Shown one piece after another: positions 26,002-34,383 of a stretch of DNA of 64,000 bases. Position 1 is the first letter of the stretch; every line of letters starts with the position of its first letter. Under the pieces are notes generated by a model. That model was not told the DNA's origin, did no database searches, and saw only the letters and a list, made by a program, of their open reading frames with translations. A program made the position numbers and the translations under genes. The stretch is from positions 1 to 64,000 of the IMG/VR virus record IMGVR_UViG_3300010885_003070. The stretch is one strand, 5' to 3'. The DNA is from a virus.

Positions 26002-26991
26002 TTATGATATCTCAAATAGTGTGATTGAACTTGTGCCTCTTTCATAACTGTTACCCGCCGAAGCATTAACGCATCTATTGATAAACATTGTACCGGCAGT
26101 AAATGAAGCAATTGCTAATTGATATGTCAATGCTGATGTCGTTGCTGGAGAATCATAATAATCAAAAAAACAAGTTTCTGGCGTGCTGTCGGCGTCGCCT
26201 CCTGCATAATAAGATAAAGCAGCCATATGAATACCCAGGGTATTTGTTCCATTAGGATCAGGTAGTCCGACAACGGTGCCGTTTCTTTTGATGTTGAACA
26301 TAGCTTCCCAAGTCAATCCTGCGCCATTCCATTCACCAAACCATCTAACCGTCATATAGATTTTACTACTAGAACTTCTAGGAGTGATAGTTGCTGATAT
26401 ACCAGGAACATCTGTATATGTGTTGTAACTAGCTGGAATTGATAGAGACGTTGGAGTTCTATAATATGTATTGACAACCTGAATGATCTGTCCTGGCATT
26501 CTAGGATAACCATCAATCATAAAGTCTGTGCCTGTAGAACTTTGAATGATGTTTGATCTTAGTCTAGTAGCATTGATATTGATGTTTGTGTTAACCGTGC
26601 CGCTTACAGTTAAGTCACCATTTAGAGTAAAGCTGGTGTTTTGTAGTGAGTTATTAGCTCTATCAAAGGCAGCAACGATAGCGTTATTCGTTGGGTTCAG
26701 TCCGCTGCCAGAAAGAACATTCACATGAAGGCGGTCAGTAACCATTGTATTAGCGACGACACCATTAGCAAACAATGTATTCGCTGCTTTAGTATAGACT
26801 AGTCCAGATGTTCCGTTTGATAAGCCACCATCAACGAACAATACCTGATTGTTAGCAGCGGTTGATGATAACTCTGTAGATGTGATTTGAGTCAACCATG
26901 CGCCAATAGCAGCATTGTAATAATAGCTAACACCATTCTGGTTATATGTCTGCCCATTAGTTGGGTTTGATGGAAAGTCTATAATAGCCAT
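26002..26991 (-). CDS. Tail fibre with distant MEI-type C-terminal head
   Basis: 329 aa. N-terminus MAIIDFPSNPTNGQTYNQNG plus YYYNAAIGAWLTQI is the attachment domain, also seen in the 249-aa fibre. A NQVLFVDGGLSNGTSGLVY block follows, then a short stalk (AAFDRANNSLQNTSF). The C-terminal about 165 residues (PGQIIQVVNTYYRTPTSLSI, ITPRSSSSKIYMTVRWFGE, YYDSPATTSALTYQLAI, ending SSITLFEIS) are a distant paralogue of the 421- and 553-aa heads. Probably a receptor-binding fibre. Confidence 0.65.
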   Translation of the reverse strand: MAIIDFPSNPTNGQTYNQNGVSYYYNAAIGAWLTQITSTELSSTAANNQVLFVDGGLSNGTSGLVYTKAANTLFANGVVANTMVTDRLHVNVLSGSGLNPTNNAIVAAFDRANNSLQNTSFTLNGDLTVSGTVNTNININATRLRSNIIQSSTGTDFMIDGYPRMPGQIIQVVNTYYRTPTSLSIPASYNTYTDVPGISATITPRSSSSKIYMTVRWFGEWNGAGLTWEAMFNIKRNGTVVGLPDPNGTNTLGIHMAALSYYAGGDADSTPETCFFDYYDSPATTSALTYQLAIASFTAGTMFINRCVNASAGNSYERGTSSITLFEIS

Positions 26992-27015
26992 TTCTTGCTG
27001 TTGCCTTTTATTATT

Positions 27016-27780
27016 TTAACCAAATGTTACTGTATCGGTAACGCCCGCCGCAGTTATTGTATAGTATCTATAAGTAGCATCTGAGGTACTTGTCTGAGTA
27101 ACACCTGCGGAGAATGTTGCTGTTCTCGCTAAAAGTATTCTTAATAAAATTACACCAGATCCACCAGAGCCGCCAGGATTACCATTCTCAATTCTCGTTG
27201 AACCACCACCACCACCTCTGTTAGGAGCGCCACTTGTTGGAGCGTTTCCTTGTGCGCCGCCATTACCACCACCATCTTGACCAGGACCATTAGAACCGTC
27301 GTTTGATCCACCGCCACCACCACCATATGTCTGATTAGATCCACCATATGTTGATGCGACACCAGCACCACCAGTGGTACTAGAACCATTGCCACCACAA
27401 CCAGCACCAGCACCACCAGTGATTCCACTACGAGCAGCGCCGGTAAATGTTTGAGGTGAACCACACGAACCACCTTGACCACCATTTGTTCCGCCCACAC
27501 CACCACCTGCCACAAAACTCGCAAATGTGGATGGGTTACCTGACAAGCCAGTGGCTGATGCCTGTGATCCTACACCACCCAAACCAACTGTTACTTGATA
27601 AGTGGTGCCTAAAAATACTTCGAGTCCTGTTCCTGTGTAATAACCACCGCCACCTCCGCCTCCGCCGTAAGTGACACCACCGATACCTTTAGCTCCAGCA
27701 CCGCCGCCACCTAAAACGAAATAATCAATATTCGTTCTTCCTCGTCCAGCCCCTACCATAGCTCCTAAAATACCAGTCAT
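27016..27780 (-). CDS. Glycine-rich tail adhesin-like protein
   Basis: 254 aa when started at ATG 27780, which lies 1 bp after the previous stop. A longer reading frame from 27858 would overlap the upstream gene by 77 bp and has a nonsensical leader, so I reject it. The protein begins MTGILGAMVGAGRGRTNIDY and then FVLGGGGAGAKGIGG. It is dominated by Gly with GGGGGGGGYYTGTGLEVFL, GGAGAGCGGNGSSTTGGAG and GGGGGSNDGSNGPG, closing in RTATFSAGVTQTSTSDATYR and a beta strand. The pattern VTVGLGGVGSQ plus Gly repeats is typical of phage polyglycine adhesins. Confidence 0.65.
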   Translation of the reverse strand: MTGILGAMVGAGRGRTNIDYFVLGGGGAGAKGIGGVTYGGGGGGGGYYTGTGLEVFLGTTYQVTVGLGGVGSQASATGLSGNPSTFASFVAGGGVGGTNGGQGGSCGSPQTFTGAARSGITGGAGAGCGGNGSSTTGGAGVASTYGGSNQTYGGGGGGSNDGSNGPGQDGGGNGGAQGNAPTSGAPNRGGGGGSTRIENGNPGGSGGSGVILLRILLARTATFSAGVTQTSTSDATYRYYTITAAGVTDTVTFG

Positions 27781-27781
27781 A

Positions 27782-28588
27782 CTATGATAATCCCGATCCT
27801 GAAACAACAAATACTGGATTAGCGCCACCAGTAACACACAATAACGTTGCTGTTCCATATTGTGCTAATGTTCTATTACCAGTTGTGGCTGTTCCGCTTA
27901 AACGTAACGTAACGTTTGTTCCTTGTGTGATGGTCTGATTTGATCCAGAATTATTGTATATAACAACAGTATCACCAATACTGAAAACCGACGCATTGAC
28001 AGTAACACCACCAGTAGTGATAGATATGTGTTTGCCAGTGTCGCTAGCCACAAGAATATATGCCGAAGTCTGAGCATTCTGCGGTATTGTCAGATAGCCG
28101 ACCGATGTTCCACCACCCATAATAATGTTGCCGGTGACAGTCAGAGTTCCACTAAAAGTACCGGTTGTATTTTGTAAGGCTGTGTTGGCTCTATTGAAAG
28201 CTGGGGTTACAGTATTGGCAGTCGCAATTGCCAAATTGGATGTAATATATGCCGCATTAGCCATATTGAAAGAAGCATTAGCCAAAATATAAGCATTGTT
28301 AGACTGATTGAATGCCTGTGTGCTTGTATAGTCAGACGGTGAAGCATCAACCCACTGTGTGGATGTACCATCGTTGTAATAGACTAATAGACGCCCATAT
28401 TCCTGATTCCACCACAACTGTCCGACTACAGGACTGCCTGGAGCAGAAGCCGCAATAGTAATCGATTGTGTAAACGCAGATGTAGATTTCCAACAAGTAT
28501 TAGCTGAGTCCCATGCCCAGCGATTGCCGGTTGACACATCCGTATATACTTGACCATTGGTCGGTGTATTTGGAAAATTAAGAGCCAT
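27782..28588 (-). CDS. Tail fibre with LWWN module
   Basis: 268 aa. N-terminal attachment domain MALNFPNTPTNGQVYTDVST with NRWAWDSANTCW. Residues about 45-85 hold the module VVGQLWWNQEYGRLLVYYND followed by TQWVDASP, found four times in the 2133-aa fibre. A heptad stalk (FNMANAAYITSNLAI) comes next. The C-terminal about 110 residues are a beta domain (LTIPQNAQTSAYILVASDTG, TVVIYNNSGSNQTITQ, TLLCVTGG) common at fibre tips. It is followed 1 bp later by the glycine-rich gene, suggesting a fibre-tip pair. Confidence 0.68.
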   Translation of the reverse strand: MALNFPNTPTNGQVYTDVSTGNRWAWDSANTCWKSTSAFTQSITIAASAPGSPVVGQLWWNQEYGRLLVYYNDGTSTQWVDASPSDYTSTQAFNQSNNAYILANASFNMANAAYITSNLAIATANTVTPAFNRANTALQNTTGTFSGTLTVTGNIIMGGGTSVGYLTIPQNAQTSAYILVASDTGKHISITTGGVTVNASVFSIGDTVVIYNNSGSNQTITQGTNVTLRLSGTATTGNRTLAQYGTATLLCVTGGANPVFVVSGSGLS

Positions 28589-28596
28589 TACTTACC

Positions 28597-28896
28597 TTAT
28601 GGTTTTGGAAACTTGTTCTTTACTTCGTCAACAGATGCCTTCCAAGCATCATAACCACCGTGATATAGTGTATCAAACTGATCGGCGAATGACGGATATG
28701 CCTTTGCTCTATCTCTCTGATACTGATTGTTCAACCAAATCTGATGAAGACGGTCACATTCATCTTCTAACTCTTTCTGAGTTGGCTTTGGTTTTTCATT
28801 ACCTGGTAGCCAGTCTAGCCCAGAGTATTCCTCACCATTGAGAACCCACTGTGCTCCTGGATATAGTGACATAATTGCTTTTGATAAATCTCTCAT
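28597..28896 (-). CDS. Small tail-fibre assembly chaperone-like protein
   Basis: 99 aa. The C-terminal half has the widespread phage pattern YPSFADQFDTLYHGGYDAWK followed by a helix and KNKFPKP, found in small proteins encoded beside tail fibres and usually regarded as tail assembly chaperones or of unknown function. The N-terminus LSKAIMSLYPGAQWVLNGEE is also typical. Its paralogue-like relative at 34383-34688 has the same closing pattern. A chaperone role is inferred from context only. Confidence 0.55.
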   Translation of the reverse strand: MRDLSKAIMSLYPGAQWVLNGEEYSGLDWLPGNEKPKPTQKELEDECDRLHQIWLNNQYQRDRAKAYPSFADQFDTLYHGGYDAWKASVDEVKNKFPKP

Positions 28897-28919
28897 AGTT
28901 TTTCCTCTTTTGTTCCTAT

Positions 28920-29192
28920 TTAGTTGGTAGGCGATCCCATCGGAGGCAACTCTGGCTGAGAATTAGCGTATTTAATATTAGCCTGAGATACTACTAAATC
29001 AACATCTGCCGGAATAGTAGGAATATTAGGATCGGCTGTCATGCGACGAACCTCTGCCTGATAGATTTCTTGCTTTGCCGCAAAGACCCTAGCCTGAACA
29101 AAGTTATTGACCCAGTCTTCTGGATCTGCCGCAAACGATCTGATACATTTTTCATCAACATCATTAAGTGACACTGTAATAGTCATAGCCAT
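28920..29192 (-). CDS. Small conserved phage protein
   Basis: 90 aa. Begins MAMTITVSLNDVDEKCIRSF and continues with DPEDWVNNFVQARVFAAKQE, an amphipathic helix, then a Pro-rich tail (IPTIPADVDLV, PELPPMGSPTN). Similar small proteins with the W-V-x-N-x-x-x-x-R helix occur near tail fibre genes in T4-like and other phages. I do not know its function. A role in fibre assembly or attachment is a guess. The ribosome-binding stretch AAGGAG lies 7 nt before the ATG. Confidence 0.55.
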   Translation of the reverse strand: MAMTITVSLNDVDEKCIRSFAADPEDWVNNFVQARVFAAKQEIYQAEVRRMTADPNIPTIPADVDLVVSQANIKYANSQPELPPMGSPTN

Positions 29193-29204
29193 TTTTTATT
29201 CTCC

Positions 29205-29768
29205 TTATCCTATAAGTGCGCCGCTAAAGAAGTTTTGGGTAGCATACCACTGTAATGCTCCACCACCATATACATACAACTGAACGAAATCTCCTGCGGT
29301 CAATCTATAAATGTTATTTATCTGTGTGTCGTGAGAGTAGCTACTTGATGCGTTTGTTCTACCTCTAATTCTATGCTCATGTCCTGCCCCGGCCGCTCTT
29401 GCTCCTGAACTTCCGTTTACCCAAAATCCAGGATGAACATATGAATCAGAATTTGTTGATGTGTTCTTATAAAAGTATAGACTTGAGGTAAAGTAATATA
29501 CACCAGAAACAGGTGCTGTAAATGCGTTAGTGCTAGTGCTATAACAAGATCCATTATTCCATATAACTGTATTGAACGGCATTACTGCCCAATTACCATT
29601 AGTAAAGTTGTTCCAGGCAGCCGGAGTAGATTCAACAAAGAAACTAGGTCTATTGCTAAGTATTACTCTATTTGATGCGTCAATGTTAAGTCCAGTCAGA
29701 CTATTGGCTATTATACTCAATGCCGTATTGCTAGACTGAATTGTGGCTCCTGCTATATCTAATGGCAT
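29205..29768 (-). CDS. C1q-like adhesin domain protein (copy 3 of 3)
   Basis: 187 aa. N-terminal about 45 residues (LDIAGATIQSSNTALSIIAN) are a short attachment segment. The rest is a jelly-roll with the C1q-like core CYSTSTNAFTAPVSGVYYFT, SLYFYKNTSTN, HPGFWVNGSSGARAAG, DFVQLYVYGGGALQWY and closing FFSGALIG. It is paralogous to the next two upstream genes with the same block order. Such trimeric jelly-rolls sit at fibre tips in several phages. Receptor binding is inferred. Confidence 0.65.
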   Translation of the reverse strand: MPLDIAGATIQSSNTALSIIANSLTGLNIDASNRVILSNRPSFFVESTPAAWNNFTNGNWAVMPFNTVIWNNGSCYSTSTNAFTAPVSGVYYFTSSLYFYKNTSTNSDSYVHPGFWVNGSSGARAAGAGHEHRIRGRTNASSSYSHDTQINNIYRLTAGDFVQLYVYGGGALQWYATQNFFSGALIG

Positions 29769-29769
29769 T

Positions 29770-30366
29770 TTAATTTCCTAGAAATACACCACTAAACGTT
29801 GAATATGGTCCATATATACGCAAAGTGACGTTAAAATAATATTTGACATCAACATAGTCACCCGCTGTCAAATATATTGGTTCACACATATCTCCGTCGT
29901 GTGCATAGCTACCAGGAAAACCATATTGTCTCATTCTATAGATTGCACCACCCGGTCGACGATTAGATCCTCCACCATTAACCCAAAACATCAGGTGAAA
30001 ATAATTGTTAGTATTACCATTAACACAATACGAATATGTTGTAGATGAAAACAAATACATACCGGTCCATGGCGCAGTAAATCTATATGTTGATGTGTTA
30101 TAACAGCTTCCTACATTATAGTATCCATTGCCGCCTGTGTATGTCCAGGGAATAGTAACCCAAGTAGAGGCAGCACCCATGTCTGTCCAATCGTTCGTTG
30201 AATTGAAGCCAACATTGAACATTGGTAATACAGTATTACCACCACTATCGAGCGGAGATAAAACAAGACCAGCGGATGATTGTGTGTATAATCGATTATC
30301 ACTAGAATCTCTAGCTGTAAAAGATGTTCCACCCGTTAGTAGTGTGCCACCAACATCGATACCCAT
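29770..30366 (-). CDS. C1q-like adhesin domain protein (copy 2 of 3)
   Basis: 198 aa. N-terminal segment MGIDVGGTLLTGGTSFTARD then SSDNRLYTQSSAGLVLSP. The C1q-like core includes CYNTSTYRFTAPWTGMYLFS, HLMFWVNGGGSNRRPGGAIY, YLTAGDYVDVKYYFN and closing YSTFSGVFLGN. It is paralogous to the flanking genes. The N-terminal segment is also shared with copy 1 (IPMF/LPMFN region), so whole genes were duplicated, not only the heads. It is coupled to copy 1 by TAATG at 30366. Confidence 0.65.
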   Translation of the reverse strand: MGIDVGGTLLTGGTSFTARDSSDNRLYTQSSAGLVLSPLDSGGNTVLPMFNVGFNSTNDWTDMGAASTWVTIPWTYTGGNGYYNVGSCYNTSTYRFTAPWTGMYLFSSTTYSYCVNGNTNNYFHLMFWVNGGGSNRRPGGAIYRMRQYGFPGSYAHDGDMCEPIYLTAGDYVDVKYYFNVTLRIYGPYSTFSGVFLGN

Positions 30367-30941
30367 TAGCCTACATAAACTCCTGCAAATAAACTATATG
30401 GCGAATAATGATATGCTGTGCCCGAGGTCGCCCAAAACACTTCAGAATAGTCACCTGCTTGTAACCAAATAACCTCTTCTATTTGTGCGTCTGTTTGATA
30501 ATTAGACAAATAACCATGACCTCTAATTCTATACTTTGTATCTGTACCGTGTCTGGCGCCTGGAGAACCATTGACGCCGATAACAGGATGGTAATAGTTT
30601 CCAGCATAGGTGTATGCTGAAAACATTAAGAAATATGGTCCTGAAATGGGAGCGGTAAATCTTGTTGTAGAAGTATCGTAACAAGAACCTACGTTGATGC
30701 TGACATTGGTACAGTAGTCATTGACCTTGCGCCAGGCACCATCAGCAACAGATATCCATCCAGAATCGGTTGCTCTACCAGCAATAAACATAGGAATATT
30801 GCCGCTATTATAATAACCAAATGATGTGCCGCTAGAAGTTGTAATGCCTTGTTCAAATACTGTAGAACCAGATGTGTTTCTTACTCTGAAAGCACCACTA
30901 CCACCTTCTATACTGCTACCATTTCCTAGATTGATTGCCAT
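30366..30941 (-). CDS. C1q-like adhesin domain protein (copy 1 of 3)
   Basis: 191 aa. N-terminal MAINLGNGSSIEGGSGAFRV and SSGTSFGYYNSGNIPMFIAG, then the C1q-like core CYDTSTTRFTAPISGPYFLM, HPVIGVNGSPGARHGTDTKY, VIWLQAGDYSEVFWATS and closing YSLFAGVYVG. It is the first of three tandem paralogues and follows the 310-aa fibre by a TAATG overlap at 30941, so these heads may be alternative tips of, or partners to, that fibre. Confidence 0.65.
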   Translation of the reverse strand: MAINLGNGSSIEGGSGAFRVRNTSGSTVFEQGITTSSGTSFGYYNSGNIPMFIAGRATDSGWISVADGAWRKVNDYCTNVSINVGSCYDTSTTRFTAPISGPYFLMFSAYTYAGNYYHPVIGVNGSPGARHGTDTKYRIRGHGYLSNYQTDAQIEEVIWLQAGDYSEVFWATSGTAYHYSPYSLFAGVYVG

Positions 30942-31873
30942 TAGACATCTTTCTTAGGTGGTGCCGTAGCAGGATCAACCTCTGTAAGATTGAACTTATA
31001 TACCTTACTTTTCTTATTGTTATAGAGAAATAGTTCATCTTCACCTTCGACAATGGTCCAGTTACCAAACTCGTTAGCAAGATGTAAGTCGCCTGTGAAG
31101 ATATTACGCCATCTGGCAGTTGAAGCACCAAGATCGTATGTGTTGGATAATCCTGGAAGAACATGTCCCGCACTACTTATTCTTATGCGGTCAGTGCCAC
31201 CAGTACCAAAGATAAGATTGTTTGTTGTGCCTGAGCCTGAACCAAAATACAAATCGTTTATATTACCGCCAGCGATAGTTGCTTTAGCTGAACCAAAATA
31301 CCATGGTGTCGAGTTATCAAAATATGATACATGATAACCACCAGAAGCGCCGGTTGCTGTAAATCTAGATATCTCGCCGTTTGCGGCTAATACATGAAAC
31401 TTACCAACGGGATATGAATTAGTTCCGATACTGACAGCACCATTAGGAACATAGAAGCTACCGTTATATGAAACGTTTGGTGTATTCGGAAATGCTGTGT
31501 TAGCTGTGTTTACGGCAATATTGGCAAACGTGTATGCTGTGTTAGTGTATGTCCAGTTGGTGTTTAGTGAAGCATAGATTGGATTGACATATGATGCGAT
31601 TGTTGTCGTATCAATTGAACCAGAAGGAACAGTCTCAATCCACTGAGATGAATCGCCATCATTGTAATATACGAATGTTCTACCAATCTCTCTATTGAAC
31701 CACATAGAGCCTGGCCCGATATTACCAGGAGGTGTAGATGAAACCGACATACCAACATTGTTAGACGAAAACGCCCAAGCGCCAGTATTAGAGTTATAGA
31801 TGTATCTATTACCCGTAATAGTGTCTAGATATATTTGACCGTTAGTTGGTGTTGTAGGAAATGTAAGTGCCAT
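30941..31873 (-). CDS. Tail fibre ending in the IVEGEDELFLYNNK motif
   Basis: 310 aa. N-terminal attachment domain MALTFPTTPTNGQIYLDTIT with RYIYNSNTGAW. LWWN-type module at about 50-85 (GPGSMWFNREIGRTFVYYND, SQWIETVP). Short stalk (YTFANIAVNTANTAF), then a beta region with GTGGTDRIRISSAGHVLPG. The C-terminal block NTYDLGASTARWRNIFTGDL and GNWTIVEGEDELFLYNNKKS is a well-known ending of fibres in T4-like cyanophages. It ends in a charged Pro/Lys tail. It leads into the C1q-like trio by a TAATG overlap. Confidence 0.75.
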   Translation of the reverse strand: MALTFPTTPTNGQIYLDTITGNRYIYNSNTGAWAFSSNNVGMSVSSTPPGNIGPGSMWFNREIGRTFVYYNDGDSSQWIETVPSGSIDTTTIASYVNPIYASLNTNWTYTNTAYTFANIAVNTANTAFPNTPNVSYNGSFYVPNGAVSIGTNSYPVGKFHVLAANGEISRFTATGASGGYHVSYFDNSTPWYFGSAKATIAGGNINDLYFGSGSGTTNNLIFGTGGTDRIRISSAGHVLPGLSNTYDLGASTARWRNIFTGDLHLANEFGNWTIVEGEDELFLYNNKKSKVYKFNLTEVDPATAPPKKDV

Positions 31874-31880
31874 CTGATCC

Positions 31881-31888
31881 TATTTATA
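31881..31888 (-). promoter_or_regulatory. TATAAATA octamer immediately upstream of the 310-aa fibre
   Basis: An exact match to the T4 late octamer, but only 7 bp from the ATG at 31873 and overlapping the previous stop codon. A promoter here would give an almost leaderless mRNA for the first gene, so it may serve the following genes or be chance. Confidence 0.25.
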
Positions 31889-32234
31889 GTAAGTTGGTAA
31901 GAGTGTTTGCTACATCTCTTTGATAGCTTCTGATAAACTCTCTAGCGATCTTTCTCTCTGAGATAAGATCATCTAGACTTTCACCTTCTTTAGGATCATA
32001 ACCAGGCAATAGTTTGAAATCTGTATCGTTTAGAAATTTCTTATATAGTTCAAATTGCATCAATGGAGATATCTCTGGTGTGTATGCTTCTAGAACACCG
32101 TTCACCAGTTTGAAGTTTTGTCCTGGAGGAATCTCACCATCATAAGCAAACCATCCCTCTTTTATCATCTGAGGTGTCGCTTCTTGGCCAGCGAGTTGAA
32201 CGACATTTTCAAAGATACGTTTGATATAAACCAT
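31884..32234 (-). CDS. Small tail-fibre assembly chaperone-like protein
   Basis: 116 aa from ATG 32234. A GTG at 32240 is in frame, but GGAGG lies 6 nt before the ATG and abuts the GTG, so the ATG is preferred. The N-terminal half resembles the start of phage small accessory proteins (YDGEIPPGQNFKLVNGVLEA). The C-terminal half has FLNDTDFKLLPGYDP and a helix ISERKIAREFIRSYQRD, like the TDW/TDF...P...R..IR pattern of tail assembly chaperones. It follows the RCC1 protein directly, so it may help that adhesin fold or attach. This is inference. Confidence 0.5.
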   Translation of the reverse strand: MVYIKRIFENVVQLAGQEATPQMIKEGWFAYDGEIPPGQNFKLVNGVLEAYTPEISPLMQFELYKKFLNDTDFKLLPGYDPKEGESLDDLISERKIAREFIRSYQRDVANTLTNLL

Positions 32235-32236
32235 TG

Positions 32237-33796
32237 TCACCCTCCAAGAAATGGTGTAATTTGATAAGGCACTAATGCTGTAATAGTAGAATCGGCAGCT
32301 AAACTATTTTGAGAATTGTAACCCCAAACATAAAATCTACCATCAGTAGATTGTGCCATAAAACTATGAACGGGATATGTTGTGGCCATCCATCCGAGAT
32401 TAGATACCACAAAGTCACCAGGTAACAAAACTTTGGTGTATGTGGTTCTATTCGTTGTGTCACCAACGCCTAGTTCACCATTACCGTTATAACCTGTGCA
32501 GTAAAGACCGTTATCTGCTGTTTTTCTAATGAACGTGGCAGATGTCAATGATTGAACATAATTTGTGCATCCGTTTGATAATATGGCAGCTACACCAGTT
32601 TGATTTATAGTTGGTGTAGGATTATTTGTTGTGGTGCCATTACCTAGCTGACCATAACCATTATAACCCCATGTATATAAACTACCATCTGGTTTCAATA
32701 CAAGACAACCACCCTGCCCATCACCAAAAGAAGCAACATCGGCGATACGACCTGCACCAACATTTGGTGTTATTGGTGTTGAACGATCTGTGGTTGTGGT
32801 ATCACCAAGCTGACTTTCACCGTTTCTACCACAAGTTCTGAAGATAGTAGTTGTGCCATTATCAAGCAACATTCCCAACCAGGATTGACCGAAATCGCCG
32901 CCGTTCCAACCACCAAACCCACCAATCACCTTTGTCAAGATATAACCCGAACCACCACCCCACGCTGATGTAACATTAATAAATGAACTTTGAGGAGTTG
33001 TTGTGTTTCCGTTACCTAATTGACCATAACCATTATAACCACATACCCAAATAGTAAAATCAGTTTTTTGAACAACGGTATTACCCCAATAAGATCCCAT
33101 ATTCCATACATTGAGAATATCTGTACCTAATGCTGTGATCTGAGTCCATGAACTTCTATTTGTTGTATCACCGACGCCTAACTGACCAATACCATTGTAA
33201 CCAGTTGTGTATAGATAACCATCTCTTTTTCTGATTATCAGTCTATTGTAGTCTGGATATCTCTGGGATGTTGTTGGATGATCATAAACATTACTAACGT
33301 TTGTTGTAGAAAGTGTCGGGAATCCGTAGGCAGTTGTATTGCCTACTCCCATTTGACCGTTATTGTTTAGTCCCCATGTATAAAGATTGCCATTGGCGAA
33401 TAGTGCCCACGATCTATTAAACCCGTCGGTACCGCATTGAATCGGATTTGTGGTTTCGTTTGGAAAAGCAACAGCCTTAAATTTGTCTAGACCATACACA
33501 GGTACTTGACCGTTCAATCCTCTACCTGTCGCATAATTTCCAGTACCACCACTGGTACCTGATGCTGTATATACTCTACCATTCTGAAATAACATCATAC
33601 AACCTGCGCCACACTGTGAAATGTAGGTCACATTATTATATCTAAGACTTGAGGCACTGACGTTAGCTGTAATACTATTGACTGCCGCAGCGTTACAAGT
33701 AACAGTGTTCGAAGACATGTTACCGCCGGTATCTAAAACGATATTTGTTCTTACGCTACCTGGATGCTGTAGGTTGATTGATTTGATAGTTGACAT
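32237..33796 (-). CDS. RCC1-type beta-propeller tail adhesin
   Basis: 519 aa. After a short N-terminal segment (MSTIKSINLQHPGSVRTNIV) the protein carries about eight blade motifs spaced 52-70 residues: GRVYTASG (about 73, degenerate), NLYTWGLNNNGQMGVGN (137), YLYTTGYNGIGQLGVGD (194), IWVCGYNGYGQLGNG (249), RTCGRNGESQLGD (320), SLYTWGYNGYGQLGNG (372), LYCTGYNGNGELGVGD (431) and RFYVWGYNSQNSLA (487). This is the RCC1 repeat (G-x-N-x-x-G-Q-L-G), which folds into a seven-bladed propeller. The N-terminus is fibre-like and the neighbours are fibres, so I infer a virion adhesin. It is coupled to the upstream gene by TAATG. Confidence 0.8.
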   Translation of the reverse strand: MSTIKSINLQHPGSVRTNIVLDTGGNMSSNTVTCNAAAVNSITANVSASSLRYNNVTYISQCGAGCMMLFQNGRVYTASGTSGGTGNYATGRGLNGQVPVYGLDKFKAVAFPNETTNPIQCGTDGFNRSWALFANGNLYTWGLNNNGQMGVGNTTAYGFPTLSTTNVSNVYDHPTTSQRYPDYNRLIIRKRDGYLYTTGYNGIGQLGVGDTTNRSSWTQITALGTDILNVWNMGSYWGNTVVQKTDFTIWVCGYNGYGQLGNGNTTTPQSSFINVTSAWGGGSGYILTKVIGGFGGWNGGDFGQSWLGMLLDNGTTTIFRTCGRNGESQLGDTTTTDRSTPITPNVGAGRIADVASFGDGQGGCLVLKPDGSLYTWGYNGYGQLGNGTTTNNPTPTINQTGVAAILSNGCTNYVQSLTSATFIRKTADNGLYCTGYNGNGELGVGDTTNRTTYTKVLLPGDFVVSNLGWMATTYPVHSFMAQSTDGRFYVWGYNSQNSLAADSTITALVPYQITPFLGG

Positions 33797-34383
33797 TATG
33801 CAGGCCTCACTAAGAATGCTTGAAAAAATGTAACCGCTGAGCCTGGTTGTATGCTTTGAGCATTATTTCCCTGAGCATATAGTTCAAAATAATCTGAAGT
33901 GCCATTGGCATAAGCAAGAGCAGATCCATTGGAACTATTACTATTTGTTCCGTTTCCTATTGAATCGACACCATTTTTAAATGCAGATCCATTTTTATAC
34001 AAATATGTTGTTAGTCGAGCGGTAGCGGCACCATTCTCAGCGTTAAATGTAAAAAGATAGTATCCAGCGACGTTAGGTGTAAATCTATAGTTTGTTGTGT
34101 TATCGTAACAATTTGCTGTATCAAATTCCTCAGTATTAATCTGTAGCTTTGTATATACACCAGCAGATACGCTTTGACCACCGATGTTATAAGCACTAAA
34201 AGCAGGACCAAATCCACCATAGAAACCTGATCTACTAATCATAGGTTGTGTAATAGTATTAGAATCCGCAGAGGTGATAACGTTACCTGTAATAGCAGGC
34301 AATGTAAGTGTGTTGGCTGTTGACATGTTTGGCACATCAATCGTTATTGAACCACCACCTGATGAGTTTAGTTTAATCGGCAT
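33796..34383 (-). CDS. C1q-like fibre head protein (fourth, divergent)
   Basis: 195 aa. The N-terminal MPIKLNSSGGGSITIDVPNM and ANTLTLPAITGNVITSADSN form a common fibre linker. The C-terminal about 130 residues match the C1q/TNF-like jelly-roll order: PAFSAYNIGGQSV, TKLQINTEEFDTANCYD, YRFTPNVAGYYLFTFNAENG, TYLYKNGSAFKNG, DYFELYAQGNNAQS and closing TFFQAFLVRPA. It is closer to classical C1q domains than the trio at 29205-30941. TAATG overlaps on both ends couple it to the 101-aa gene and the RCC1 gene. Confidence 0.7.
   Translation of the reverse strand: MPIKLNSSGGGSITIDVPNMSTANTLTLPAITGNVITSADSNTITQPMISRSGFYGGFGPAFSAYNIGGQSVSAGVYTKLQINTEEFDTANCYDNTTNYRFTPNVAGYYLFTFNAENGAATARLTTYLYKNGSAFKNGVDSIGNGTNSNSSNGSALAYANGTSDYFELYAQGNNAQSIQPGSAVTFFQAFLVRPA

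Noticed and set aside
27781-27858. Longer start for the 254-aa glycine-rich protein
   Set aside because: It would overlap the preceding fibre by 77 bp in another frame; ATG 27780 directly follows the upstream stop and begins a sensible N-terminus.
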